The notes under the pieces are model-generated. The model had not been told where the DNA came from and ran no database searches. It worked only from the letters and a program-made list of their open reading frames with translations. This document shows positions 33,832 through 45,555 of a stretch of 64,000 nucleotides of DNA, piece by piece. The position numbers and the translations under genes are program-made. The DNA lies in the NCBI GenBank assembly GCA_036417435.1, contig CM070905.1, positions 17,151,592 to 17,215,591 on the forward strand, read 5' to 3'. The stretch's first letter is position 1. The number at the start of each line of letters is the position of its first letter. This DNA is from Inia geoffrensis. Lineage: Eukaryota > Chordata > Mammalia > Artiodactyla > Iniidae.

Positions 33832-34044
33832 GGGCTTTCCTGGTGGTGTGGTGGCTGGGAGTCCGCCTGGTGATGCAGGGGATAAGGGTTCGTGCCCCAG
33901 TCCGGGAAGATTCCGCGTGCCGCAGAGCAGCTGGGCCCATGGGCCATGGCCGCTGAGCCTGCCCATCCGGAGCCTGTGCTCCTCAACGGGAGAGGCCACA
34001 ACAGTGAGAGGCCCGCGCACCGCAAAAAATAAAAAAAATTTAAA
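33832..34044 (+). mobile_element. CHR-type SINE, short cetacean form
   Basis: Head 'gggctttcctggtggtgtgg' (several changes in box A), intact box B region and body, and a tail with 'aataaaa' interruptions. An 11-bp duplication, 'aataaggactg', lies at 33821-33831 and 34045-34055. Confidence 0.94.
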
Positions 34045-34367
34045 AATAAGGACTGTGCTTGGTGATGGTGATTTTTAATTCCAACTCTGCCAGCAGATGT
34101 CAATGGCAATACACCGCTCAGCATCTTCCACAGTCTCTACAGTAACAGCTTCAAATAGATTTTCATAAGACATTTTATTTTCTAATGTTAGTTTTATTAT
34201 GTTAATGAGTAGAGTATTGCTGTTGACAATACTTCAACTTTTGTTAAAAATAAAAACTATGCACTATGTGGAAGCTGAATTACTGGAGACTAGACACTTC
34301 TTATTCACTCTTTAAAAATTCTCTGCTTCATGTCATCACTAAGATGGCATAAACCCCTTGAGGAGGG

Positions 34368-34572
34368 TTTTTTTTGTTTTTGCGGTACGCAGGCCTCTCA
34401 CTGTTGTGGCCTCTCCTGCTGCGGAGCACAGGCTCCGGATGCGCAGGTCAGTGGCCAAGGCTCATGGGCCCAGCGGCTCCGCGGCATGTGGGATCTTCCC
34501 GGACTGGGCCACGAACCCGTGTCCCCTGCATCAGCAGGCGGACTCTCAACCACTGCACCAGCAGGGAAGCCC
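34368..34572 (-). mobile_element. CHR-type SINE, short cetacean form
   Basis: Minus-strand element with a T-rich tail and a 2-base loss ('gcgcaggtcagtggcc'). An 8-bp duplication, 'gaggaggg', lies at 34360-34367 and 34573-34580. It faces the plus-strand SINE 323 bp upstream. Confidence 0.94.
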
Positions 34573-34744
34573 GAGGAGGGATATTTTTATGCTTTTTTTT
34601 TGTGGTGTAGCTCATTGATTCTAACACAAAGCAGATGCTCAATTAAAAGAAACATTGTTAGTGAAATTAAACAAGAGCTCTACCATCTAAGAAATATAAT
34701 AACCATGCATATGAATTGAAATGTGTAACTCTGAGTAAGAAGCA

Positions 34745-34880
34745 ATCCTACGTGTTGTTTAGTTACAACTCATTTTATAAATGAGAAAACTGAAGCTCTA
34801 AGATTTGAAGTGAAAAATTTTCTAACTAGGGTAGCTCAGTTTGCCAGTGATAGAATATTCTGAGCTCGTATCAATTCCAG
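34745..34880 (-). repeat. MIR fragment
   Basis: 'acaactcattttataaatga', then 'gaaaactgaagctctaagat', matches the reversed MIR core ('cccattttacagatgaggaa' in the family). Confidence 0.6.
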
Positions 34881-35224
34881 AATATTGAACCCTGTTTTAT
34901 ATTCCACACTGAAAAGAGAAATTGATATTCTAAATTGTGTCTAGAAGGATAAATGGTCTTGAGATAATATCTTGCAGTAATAGTTCAATGAACTGGACTG
35001 TAAAATCTAGAGGAGAAGAGATGCAATGTCTGTCCTCAAACATTTGGAAGCTCATCCTATCTAAGAGCAATTAAGCTTGTTATTGCTGGGAATGCAAACC
35101 AGGACCAGTCATTGATCTGGATGAGAACTGAGCTACAGTGTAACAGATCTTCTCACAAAGTGATGACCTCCATTTCCCTAAACATTTTCCAGTACAAGCT
35201 TGATGTAAAATGTCAGAATCAAAT

Positions 35225-35400
35225 GGCTAACCACTGCAGCCAGACACTGTGCTACATGCTTTAAACACACCACATCCAGCTCTAACAAAAGTAGATATCA
35301 TCCTCACTTTATGGCTAAGAATCTGAGACTCAGAGGTTAAGAAGTTTAGGCAAGTTACACAAGTCATAAAGCGCAAGAACCATATGGAAAGTCTGCAGAA
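35225..35400 (-). repeat. MIR fragment
   Basis: Follows the reversed MIR order: 'cactgtgctacatgctttaa', 'agtagatatcatcctcactt', 'atctgagactcagaggttaa' and 'gaagtttaggcaagttacac'. Confidence 0.75.
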
Positions 35401-36785
35401 TTTCAGAGATCATCAAACCATTGAGAAATATGAGGACCATAAACACCTCCTGGCTCTTCTGACCCAGTCTTACCAGGATCAAGTACCTGAGATTAAACTA
35501 CAGCAGGAGATAAATTCCAGTCAATGCCAGATGTTGACATTGAATCAATAGTAAGTAAATCCATAAAAGAACATGGAAAAAACAAGTGGCAAGACCAGCA
35601 TTCAAACCTAGATCTCTGAGACTCTAAAATCCTCAGTCTTCCCACTATTTCAGATGGCTGCAAGGATGTCTTGTCCTTTGCATTCTTGTCGGCTCTAAAA
35701 TTCTTCAATTTTAAGATTAGGTACCCAAGATAAAAAATACAACACTTCTTCAAAAAAGTAGAAAAAAACCCTTATCCCTCCCCCCAAAAAAACCCATAGC
35801 ATAAAAATCTCTAACTATAATTACAGGGATTACTGTAATGTGTATAATGAACAGATAACTCTGATTCCAGTATGAGTCCAACGCAACGAGTTTATTTTAT
35901 TGTACTCCCATGAGTCCAGCATTCTTATCTATTTATAAAGCTTTCAAATTAAACAGAAAAAAATACTTAAGAATGTACTCTTGACTGCGCTTACAAACTT
36001 AAGCTTAATCCGCCTATTAATAATATGTTTTTATTAATCATATTACCAGATTTCCCTTCTCTGAACTGACAGAGGACATAAAATAAACTTTGGTTGTATC
36101 AGATCTCAACCAGTGTCTGTTGTTGACTCATTTTGGGGTAGCTCATGGGACAGAAAGGCTCCAATAGCAATTACTTTTTTTTCACTCATTCTGCTTTTCC
36201 TGGATAAAAGGAATTATTTTAATACTAAAAAGAAGTCATTTACAGATTAACATTTGATTTTATCATAATAACCTGAGCAACTTCACTTTCCTAAGGACTT
36301 TCCTAATGCATGGAAAATGCCTTGTCTGTTTCTGGTTATACTGAAATCTTTCCATACAGTTTTCAAGTAATCCTTGTGTAGGAAATAGGATGGCATTTCC
36401 TTATATCTCCTTTTCAAACACAACAGACACCAGGAAATTAACTTTATCTAAGACACAGCCTTCTGTGAAAATTACTGAAAGTTATGGCTCTTTTTCCCAC
36501 AAAAATTGACATAACACATATACACAAGATCTTGAAAACAGTTCCTTATAGTGCATCAGAAAATTTTCTTCTCATAAAATGGGGGAAAAATCTTGAGCTG
36601 AGTTTCTCTTTTCTGACAGCTAGCATTGGCTGCTGTCTCCACCCTCTCCCCAAAAACCTACCATGAGGAAACTATAAAAATAGAATATATAACATCATCT
36701 CTGATGGTCTGGACCACTGTTGGTTCACAACCTGGCCCTATAAGGGGGCAAGGAGACACTGAAGAAAGAGGTAAAGCATTCCAGA
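35401..36785. other. Unassigned non-coding sequence
   Basis: No recognised gene or element. 'ggacataaaataaactttgg' near 36073 carries a polyadenylation hexamer and could belong to an old LTR, which is not established. Confidence 0.35.
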
Positions 36786-37140
36786 TTGGTAGGAGGCAGG
36801 TTGCATAAAAAAGGGAACTTACCTATGAGGCTTGTCTTAGGTGCTGCAAGAAGAGTAGATCTCTGGGCCGCCGGCCAGAATCTCAAAAGTTTACAAAGAG
36901 GCCCTAAAGGGGTTCAGCCACCTATTCAGCCCAGGTGGTCTCAGCAACACCTTACTCTCTCAAGTCTGCTTGAAAATGGCTCCCACTTCAGGAACGGTGG
37001 GCAATGTACATTCCAAGGACAGGGGGAGGGGCTGAAGAGCCTCGCATTGCCCGGATCCAGCTCAGGGTTCATCTTCTGGTCACGTCCTCTGCATGACCTC
37101 CTCCCAACAACCAGAGGCTACCTATAGCATCTTTACAAGC
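36786..37140. other. GC-richer segment with a 113-codon frame, unassigned
   Basis: Base composition rises here relative to its AT-rich flanks. A plus frame at 36786-37127 encodes 113 residues of low sequence signature with no recognisable domain. I see no acceptor or donor sites framing it and no upstream promoter. An ancient LTR on the minus strand is a possible alternative. It should not be treated as a gene on present evidence. Confidence 0.3.
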
Positions 37141-39833
37141 AAACAGTAAATAGCATGACTTTTCTTCCTATTGTGAGGATGATCAATTGCATATGTTTAA
37201 ATTGTTCATTTCAGTGACTCAGCATCTTTCTACCAGCCCGCTGCATGATCAAGGGTAAACAATGGCAGTAGGTTTTTTTCAGTATGTATTTAATCACACT
37301 GCATTTTCACAGAATCTTTGTTGTCACAAAAAGAAGATTCTTACCTTTCTAGGAGCAATTCTCTTAAATACCAATAATTATTTATATCCCTATATAGAAT
37401 TCCTACTGTGATTTCTAGATAGGGCAGCATACCTGGTTGTGAACTCCAGGGTACCACTCTGAAGCTAGTATAATACTGTTTCCTTATAAGTGGTTTTAAG
37501 GAAGGAACTTTTTCAATTTGTTTGTCCTTGCTCTGGTTCAAAATGTCGTAAGATCCTCATTTGGTGTCTATTCTCTCAAATCCTCTGATTTGTCTCATGA
37601 GATCTGTAACAATTTAATATCTGCCATATAAACTATACCAAAAAAAAAAAAACCTTTAAATATTCTGCAGACCAAGATTCCTGATCATTGGCCATGTGAC
37701 AAAACTCTCTGTATCTGGGAAGGGATGGGATTGATAAACTGTCAAATACCTCCCTTTTCCACAGGACTACAAGGTCAGCCCCTTCCTTGCAAAGAAAACA
37801 CAATACATTCAAATTACAGCAGAGAAAGGGAATAAAAACATGAAAGTTCTATAAACTCTTAAACATTGCTCTTGTCCTGATTGACTAATCATACTTACTA
37901 CTTTGTAACGGTCTATTAGAATATAAACCTTGTCTTTCAGGAGAAGGAAACATTGTAACTAGACATGATAATAGACAATCATCTCCATTTTTTTTAAAAA
38001 GTAAAGGGTGACTCTGGCCATAGGTGAGCAGTGGTCAAGATAAAAGCAAAGATCTGGACCATGAGAAACCACTTTTGACCTTTTTAAACTAAGACAAGAG
38101 GATTTGACACTGCTCAAACTTTAAAAGAAGAGATCTCACCAGCAGAGGGCTGAGCAACCAGTGGGACTATCTGATTGTTAGTTAATGTAATTGTAAGTAT
38201 AAAATAAAAGGGACTTCCTTGGAAAACACTTCTGCCTGGAACTTCATATTATATAAGGCTCATTGCTTTAAAAAAAAAAAAAAGGACCAAGTAATTAACT
38301 GTGTCCTGGCAAAGAGAAGGAAGTCTGCCCAACCTTGATGTAATATCCTAAAATTCCTAGAGTAGAAGTTTAGCCATAAATAAAAAATATTTAATCTTAT
38401 TATCAAATGGGTAAACAAACCATCAAGGAAAAAGTGTATATTTTGTAATAAAAGTCCTAAAGTTTACAACTTAAATATGAATCTTTAAAATTCAAAGAAA
38501 AGTATTTAAAGCAATTTTATTAGGTGAAACTTTTTTCTACAATATATATTAAAGGAAATATCCAATACAAGGACACCTCATTTTAAAGGAACTCAATTCC
38601 TGTATATTTTAAAACATTTAATATATTTTGACAGTAATTCAATCTAAACATATCAGTACATTTTCCCACCTCAGAAGCAGTTTGTTTCATAGGCTAAATT
38701 TCTAAGAAAAAAACAAATGATAAACAGACACTTTAAAAATATTTTTAGAGAATCCCCAAATCAATTAACATATTCCTACTTCAGTTACTTATAAAGTGCT
38801 TAACCTGAGAAGCTGATAATAAATATAATTAAGAAGCAAAATAGTAGAAATGAAAAAAGCAGAGATGAAAAGTAAATATTTTAGAAACATGCTATAGCAG
38901 CTTTTGTGTTGGAATATTTCCAATAACGTTATAGAACTGGTTCAAAGGCCACTTCTCAAAAAGTTCATTATATCTTCTTAGCAATTTTGACTATAATTAG
39001 GATAAGATGTTTCAGGGAATATGGTAGTGTGACAGCCTCTTTGTCCAAATTGCTAACCTCCTCCTGACAGAGTTCCCTGAGTGTTAACCTACTTCTCCAC
39101 TCACTGTGCTTTTAAAAATATAAAATAAGCACACTGTTAATTAACATTTCTATTCATTATTGAAGCAACAACATACAATTAGAGCAACTTTTAAAGAATT
39201 TCAAATAATCTGTTTTCTCAAGTTTCTGGGAGATTGGAAGGGTTAAATTTTGTCTCTCTGTATACAAAAATAAAATGAAATGAAGCATGTTTTAATAACT
39301 AACGGGAATCCTTAAGAAAGCTGTCTTCTAAATTGTTCTGCAGAGATAACTATTTTTAGGGGAAATAGTTTTTTACAGCCACTAAATTGTATTTGTTATT
39401 CTTGTACATGCATTACTAGGGTGGTAAGGGCACTAGTCTTGTGGGGAAAACTTAACTTTTGTTTTATCTGAACTTTCCCTATACATTATTACTAAAAATT
39501 ATCTAGGAACAGCATCATGAAATCTAGGTTGAGAGAGAATACAATAAACATGAGAATACTTAAAATTTTAATAGAATCATTTCTGAGGACAAAACCAGAA
39601 GAATACTGCCAGTGCCATAAATGGAAGTATGAGGCAGCATTCACACTGTGCAAGCGTTGCAGAGAATGAGTAAGACAGGATCCTGCTCTAATGGAGATGG
39701 ACAATTTCTCTCTATTAAAGTAGCTGAATCTAAAACATGAAATGCAACAGGCACTGTATTGTAAACTGTGCCAAGATTACTCAAATTGTAGTTACTATTG
39801 ATCAAACTTGAACTGCTTCATCGTTTTTGTTTT
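37141..39833. other. Unassigned AT-rich sequence
   Basis: About 2.7 kb without recognisable elements apart from poly(A) runs at about 37640-37652 and 38271-38283. Short minus frames at 37341 and 39492 are unassigned. Confidence 0.4.
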
Positions 39834-39848
39834 AAAAGGGGATACTGA

Positions 39849-39986
39849 GGGAATTCCCTGGCAGTCCAGTGGCTAAGACTTGGTGATTTCACTGCTGGAG
39901 GCCCAAGTTCTATCCCTGGTCGGGGAACTAAGATCCCACAAGCCATGTGGTGTGGCAAAAAAATTAAAAAATAAAAAAAATAAGGT
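39849..39986 (+). mobile_element. tRNA-derived SINE, 'gtccagtgg' form
   Basis: Head 'ggaattccctggcagtccag', box B-like 'gttctatccctggtcgggg' and end 'ccatgtggtgtggcaaaaaa' with an A-rich tail. A perfect 15-bp duplication, 'aaaaggggatactga', lies at 39834-39848 and 39987-40001. Confidence 0.95.
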
Positions 39987-40001
39987 AAAAGGGGATACTG
40001 A

Positions 40002-40808
40002 ATGTCAGAAAATCTGTAATATGTTTTAACTGAGAGATGTAAATAATGTATACAGACTTGTATGCGATGGGATTGGAAATATTTAAATTCTAGGGTTTTT
40101 TTTTTTCTTTAAAGGAAGAAACAATGTTTATTTAAAAAAATAATAGTTATGTTTGGCCACGAAAAAGAAAAAAAAAAAGGAAAGGTGTTTTCAAACTGTG
40201 ATGCTCAGAGTCCCAGATGTCTAAGGAGGTAAGGAAGGGACCATCCCAGGTGAGGGAGGCGCAGACACTGGGAGCTAAGGCTACCTTCTTGCTTCACTCC
40301 ATCCCACAGTTATGTTTGATGCACTGGGATCCTTCATAACACTTTACCTGAAAATGGAGTCTGTTTTAGAACAAAGGCAGTTTTCAAAGGAGGCACTAAA
40401 GTCACAGATGGCCAGGTGACAATTTTCTAGGATGAAGAGAATTAAATAAATGATGATAAAAGGAGAAACAAGAAGAGAAATGGAAAGGTTTAGTATAACT
40501 ATGTAAACCTGAAAAAGGGACAGAGGGAATCTGGACAAGTATGCAGTAGCCAATCACTTTCAGACCTTCATTAGCTTAAATCTTTAAAAAATTTACTAGT
40601 TGAGTTATGTAATCCCTTGTTTCCATTACTCTCAGTCTGGAAACCACATATAGTCATATGCTAATATGTACATAAGCCACAGGATAAATAAATGTCAGTT
40701 ATTATTATTATTATTATTATTCCTAGAGCACCAGCCTCATTTGAAACTAATTATATTAAAACAAATTTGGATATTTTATTAAATGAATCTACAGTTCAAG
40801 TAAATTTT
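40002..40808. other. Unassigned sequence with a (TTA)n tract
   Basis: No gene is recognised. A (TTA)n microsatellite of about 8 units lies at 40698-40722. 'aaggaagaaacaatgtttat' and A-rich runs occur near 40110-40180. Confidence 0.45.
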
Positions 40809-40824
40809 AAAATCAAGCACTAGT

Positions 40825-41031
40825 GGGCTTCCCTGGTGGCGCAGTGGTTGAGATCTGCCTGCCGATGCAGGGGACACGGGTTCGTGTCCCGGTCCGGGAA
40901 GATCCCACGTGCTATGGAGCGGCTAGGCCCGTGAGCCATGGCCGCTGATCCTGCGCGTCCGGAGCCTGTGCTCCGCAACGGGAGAGGCCACAACAGTGAG
41001 AGGCCCGCGTACTGCAAAAAAAAAAAAAAAA
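40825..41031 (+). mobile_element. CHR-type SINE, short cetacean form
   Basis: Very well preserved short form with one base missing in the 'gttgagatctgcc' stretch. A perfect 16-bp duplication, 'aaaatcaagcactagt', lies at 40809-40824 and 41032-41047. The good preservation suggests a comparatively young insertion. Confidence 0.96.
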
Positions 41032-41047
41032 AAAATCAAGCACTAGT

Positions 41048-41871
41048 CTTCTTGGAAATTTTATGCTTGCAGAGAGCCACTGGGGTCTATACTCCCAAGC
41101 CCCCAAAGGTGTGCATTTGCTCTTCACTACCATTTGGAATACTTTTCATTGAAAAGTACTAAATTACAGTAAAATCCTGTCATAACATGCCCATGACAAT
41201 GCTAACTAGAATACAAAGTGATTGACTATTGGCTCCCAACCCCGGTTCTCAAAAGAAGCAGGCTAATGTTCTTATCTTCCCCAGTAGGAATGGGAGAGAA
41301 AGAAATGAATGTTCAGTATATATTTATTTGTAATAACCAGTCTATATCTATATAGCTGATAGATGAAGATAAAGGTTTTTTTCCTTTTTTTCATATAGCA
41401 ACTAGAAAGCTGACAAAAGTATTGTTTTTCATTATTCTTGTAATAATGAGGTTCTGCACGTCATGCATTTGAAAATTTTTAGACCTTACTTATAACATTA
41501 TGGCAGGGTTTCCTGTGCTTATTCTCCCTGGAGCCATTATTGGTCAAGACAGAAATCTATCTAGATTGTAGTTATCTCATCTATAAAATTAAAACTTGAG
41601 TATATTAGGGATGACAATTATGAGACATAAATGCTTCCCTCTCCCTCATGACCATGGCAAACATGAGCCTGCAAATAGTCTCAGATCCATTCTCTCTGTT
41701 TTCCAGGAAACCACATCCAATCAGCTGGTGACAGGTTATACGATATTTGCTATACCTGGACCAGATGATCTTCAAGTATTCTACAAACTAAATTTTATAA
41801 GTAATATACTGAAGAGGAGTCACAAACAAATAGACCTTCTAAGAAAAGCCGTTCAAACTGTATTTGTTTTT
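41048..41871. other. Unassigned non-coding sequence
   Basis: No element is recognised. A 95-codon plus frame (41596-41883) has no recognisable relative. Confidence 0.35.
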
Positions 41872-41995
41872 TTCTTTAATTGAATATACTTCACATAGAA
41901 CATTGCATAAATTTAAGGTATACAACATGTTAGTTTGAAATTTTACGTATGGTAATGTGATTCTTGTTGTATCGATATTTAGTACCTCTTAAATT
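41872..41995 (-). repeat. L1M 3' UTR scrap
   Basis: 'tttctttaattgaatatact', 'aatttaaggtatacaacatg' and 'ttagtttgaaattttacgta' match the reversed end of an L1M 3' UTR, as at 16800 and 53893. Confidence 0.6.
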
Positions 41996-42309
41996 CTTTA
42001 TATAGACTTTCTTTGACTCATGTCATGTTCAGGGAGTGATGTCAGCCAGTCACCTTGGTCACAACTGATCATCAGGATAGAGTGCAGAAATCAAAAGTAA
42101 TTACATAAAACTTGGTCACAAGGAAGACAACCACCTCTGAGACCTCTCTCTTGGGAACTGGATCTTCTCTCTTGGGAAATATGAATGAGATACATGTGGT
42201 AAAATATTGTCAACTAGATCATGCTAGATCCCATATGACATAAAACTAACCTATCATTCCACTTCTCCATAGGGCTCCTGTATATCCTGGTCAAAAAAAG
42301 AACTAAGCC

Positions 42310-42390
42310 CCAAGGTAACAGGGACATTGAGGTCAGAAAGGTTAAGTAACTTTCCCAAAGTTACACAGCATAGGAGTTAAGCAATGGCTT
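42310..42390 (-). repeat. MIR fragment
   Basis: 'gaggtcagaaaggttaagta', then 'actttcccaaagttacacag' and 'cataggagttaagcaatggc', is a reversed MIR core. Confidence 0.7.
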
Positions 42391-42472
42391 CCAGTTGTTT
42401 CTCATTTCATGACATGTTCAAAGAGTGCAAAGTTTAGATTCAAAGACTGAAGTTTAAAGTTTCCCTCTATAA

Positions 42473-42756
42473 ATAATAAATGCTGAAGAAGGTATGGAGA
42501 AAAGGGAACCCTCCTACGCTGTTGGTGGGAATGTAGATTGGTGCAGCCACTATGGGGAACAGTATGGATGTTCCTTAAAACACTAAAAATAGAATTACCA
42601 TATGATCCAGCAATCCCACTCCAGGGCATATATCTGGAGACAACTCTAATTTGAAAAGATACATGCACCCCAATGTTCGTAGCAGCACTATTACAATAGC
42701 CAAGACATAGAAGCAACCTAAATGTCCATTGACAAATGAATGGATAAAGAAGATGT

Positions 42757-42820
<64 letters not shown>

Positions 42821-43306
42821 ATGGAATATTACCCAGCCATAAAAAAGAATGAATTAATGCCATTTGCAGCAACATGGATGGACCTAGAGATAATCATATT
42901 AAGTGAACTAAGTCAGTCAAAGAAAGACAAAATCATATATGACTTATATGTGGAATCTTAAAAAATTATACAAGTGAACTTACTTACAAAACAAAAATAG
43001 ACTCACAGACATGGAAAACAAACTTATGGTTACCAAAGGAGAAAAGAGGGGGGAGGGATAAATTAGGAGTTTGGAAATTAACATATACACACTACTACAT
43101 ATAAAATAAACAACAAGGACTGACTGTATAGCACAGGGAACTATATTCAATATCTTGTAATAACCTATAATGGAAAAGAATCTAACAAAGAATATATATC
43201 TATTCTTTTTCAGATTTTGAAAACTGAATCGCTTTGCTGTACACCTGAAACTAACATGACATTGTAAATCAACCATACTTCAATTTTTTTTAAAAAGGAG
43301 AAAAAT
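42473..43306 (+). mobile_element. 5'-truncated L1 with internal microsatellite
   Basis: About 834 bp covering the ORF2 end and 3' UTR ('gaaaagggaaccctcctacg', 'gatccagcaatcccactcca', 'ttacccagccataaaaaaga', 'gctgtacacctgaaactaac'). A perfect 15-bp duplication, 'agtttccctctataa', lies at 42458-42472 and 43307-43321. The region corresponding to 'gtggcacatatatacaatgg' of the other copies is replaced by a TA/CA microsatellite. The 3' UTR differs from the copies at 10742 and 16928, so it is a different L1 subfamily. Confidence 0.95.
42759..42820. repeat. (TA)n(CA)n compound microsatellite inside L1
   Basis: About 18 TA units followed by about 12 CA units, placed where sister L1 copies have a short 'atatatacaatgg'. 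Confidence 0.95.
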
Positions 43307-43321
43307 AGTTTCCCTCTATAA

Positions 43322-45295
43322 TTAGCTTAAGCAAATCTCTTAGTTCCCATTCCTTCATTTATAATTTATCTAGCAGAAGATTGATATTGGCTCTCTTAAG
43401 AGTTTTTTGTGAGGTTTAGACTGTAGCTGTGTAAAGCAGCACCTGGCATAGTACCTGACACTTGCCCAGCATTTAAATGTTGTAGCCATTTGTAATGGGT
43501 CAGTCTGAGGACAGACGTGGGCGTGTAAGAGGGAAGGAGTGAAAGACTGACCTTGAGATTTGTCAAATGGAGGACTGTGGGGATGAGAATGCTGCTAATC
43601 AAGATAGGAAACATTCATTTCCTTTGCATAACATACCTCAAAAGAAAAACAACATTAAAGGAACTATCAGAGAATAGAAATTTTTAAGCTTTAAGAGACT
43701 TCCAGAAACCATCCACCTGTGTCTCTACCTTTATGCAGGCAAACAATTTGAAACAAAAATTGTCTCTTTTCTTCTTTAAAGTCACCGGGGAAAGAAAATA
43801 AGTAGTCTTCCTGAACATTCCATTTCAGTATTTGATCCCTTTGCAGTCCTGAAGATCTTCATTAGATCCAACTGGAATCTCTCCTGCTTTAGTGTAAGCC
43901 CTTTTCATCTTATTCTGTCCTTTGCTGATAGAAAACTTCATTTTTTTTTTTGTGTGTGTGTGACTAAAACTCTTCCTAGATGGTAGTTACCTCTGTCTTC
44001 TATTCCAAAAGCAAACGTATCTCCATTGTTTCCATTTTTCCCATAGCATCACTTTCCAGCTCATTATTCATCATTTTCATTCTTTCCTTAAGTTTTTTCC
44101 CTTTTGCTACAGCTATTTTTTTACAAAAGATGATAACTATGAAACTTATTTTATTACCTTGAAAAACTGACTTTCTTACCATTGAACTGGTTGAATTTTT
44201 CCTCTACCTTATTCAAATAGAGCAAAACAATTATTTAACCCTGAGGTTTCACTCCCTGGGAAGCTTGAATTTTGAATAATTAGCTGTTAAATTACTTATG
44301 TGCAGAAAGATGGAGAATGTTTGGCAATGTCTTTTTAAATGTTTCCCTTGGGCTATTCACATGCTAATCATAATAAAACATTGAGACACTGAAGCAATGC
44401 GGAAGGGAAGGCGAGACAAGTGCCTAAAGATTCAGTGCTAAAATAAAATTCTTGTTTTAAATCTGGGAACTTTGTAATAACACCTCATTTTTACTGTTCC
44501 TTAAGAAATAACAGTGACTTGAATAAAAAACAAAACAACTGAAGCTGAAAATATTAAACCGCTGGTTGGCAGCTACCACCTCTGCAAAAGAGAGAAAGAG
44601 AGCTGGGCTGCGGGTTCGCCCCGGGTGAGGGCAGAGGTACTTAGCACTGTCACCTTGACAAGAGGTCGGGACCCTGGGACAAGGTTGAACGGCCTTCAGT
44701 TCAAGGGGAGCTCTAAGTGGACGGATAAAATCTTTTTTAGGTACAGTTAGACAACAAAAGGATATACAATACTCAATAACTGTGCTACCCAAAGGCCCAC
44801 TAAAAGAAAATGGAAAAAATTCAGATGTTTCTCAGAACAAGCTTAATTAAACTTTTTCTCAAAGGCTAATCTGATTTTTTTTTTTTTGGCGGTGGTGGGG
44901 TGGCGGGCAGCAGAGTGAAGGAAAGAAGAGTGCAGCTTTCATAAAATCTGAAAGCTGTTTCTTTTCTCAATCTCTCAATCTTTCACCTGGGGCTAAAAAA
45001 ACAAAAGATGTTTTTATATATCCTCTCCTCCCTTTGTTTCTAGCACGGCATAGTTCTCATTAAATTTTTTTTTCCCCAAAAAGCTCTTCTTTTGACTGAT
45101 GGCTTTTGTTTAATGCTTAACCTGTTTTTTTTTTCTTGTAATTGAATAACATTGCATCCAATACACCCTTCTCAGTTACAGTAAATCACCATTTCCTGCG
45201 TCTCTTTAATGCAGTTAAGGGATGTCAGAATTATCTCAGAGGTAGCAGGTTCCCCTTATCTTAGGATGATAGCAATGTCTCCAGTGAAGAAAACA
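43322..45295. other. Unassigned non-coding sequence
   Basis: About 2 kb with few recognisable repeats. A short (TG)n run lies at about 43951-43962 and T-runs at about 44875-44887 and 45067-45076. The part at 44560-44720 is locally GC-rich. A 111-codon minus frame (44457-44792) has no recognised domain. Confidence 0.4.
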
Positions 45296-45311
45296 CCTCA
45301 TATCTGTTTTT

Positions 45312-45539
45312 TGTTTTGTTTTGTTTTTTTGTGTTTTTTTTTTTTTGCGATATGCGGGCCTCTCTCAATGTTGTGGCCTCTCCCGTTGCGGAGCAACAGG
45401 CTCCGGACGCGCAGGCTCAGTGGCTGTGGCTCACGGGCCCAGCCTCTCCGCGGCATGTGGGATCTTCCCGGACCAGGGCACGAACCCATGTCCCCTGCAT
45501 CGGCAGGCGGACTCTCAACCACTGCGCCACCAGGAAAGC
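45312..45539 (-). mobile_element. CHR-type SINE, short cetacean form
   Basis: Minus-strand element with a long T tail interrupted by G. A perfect 16-bp duplication, 'cctcatatctgttttt', lies at 45296-45311 and 45540-45555. The translated plus frames (74-135 codons) are SINE. Confidence 0.94.
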
Positions 45540-45555
45540 CCTCATATCTGTTTTT

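Noticed and set aside
42402..42875. 157-codon minus frame, the second longest in the window
   Set aside because: It is antisense to the young L1 and runs through its TA/CA microsatellite.
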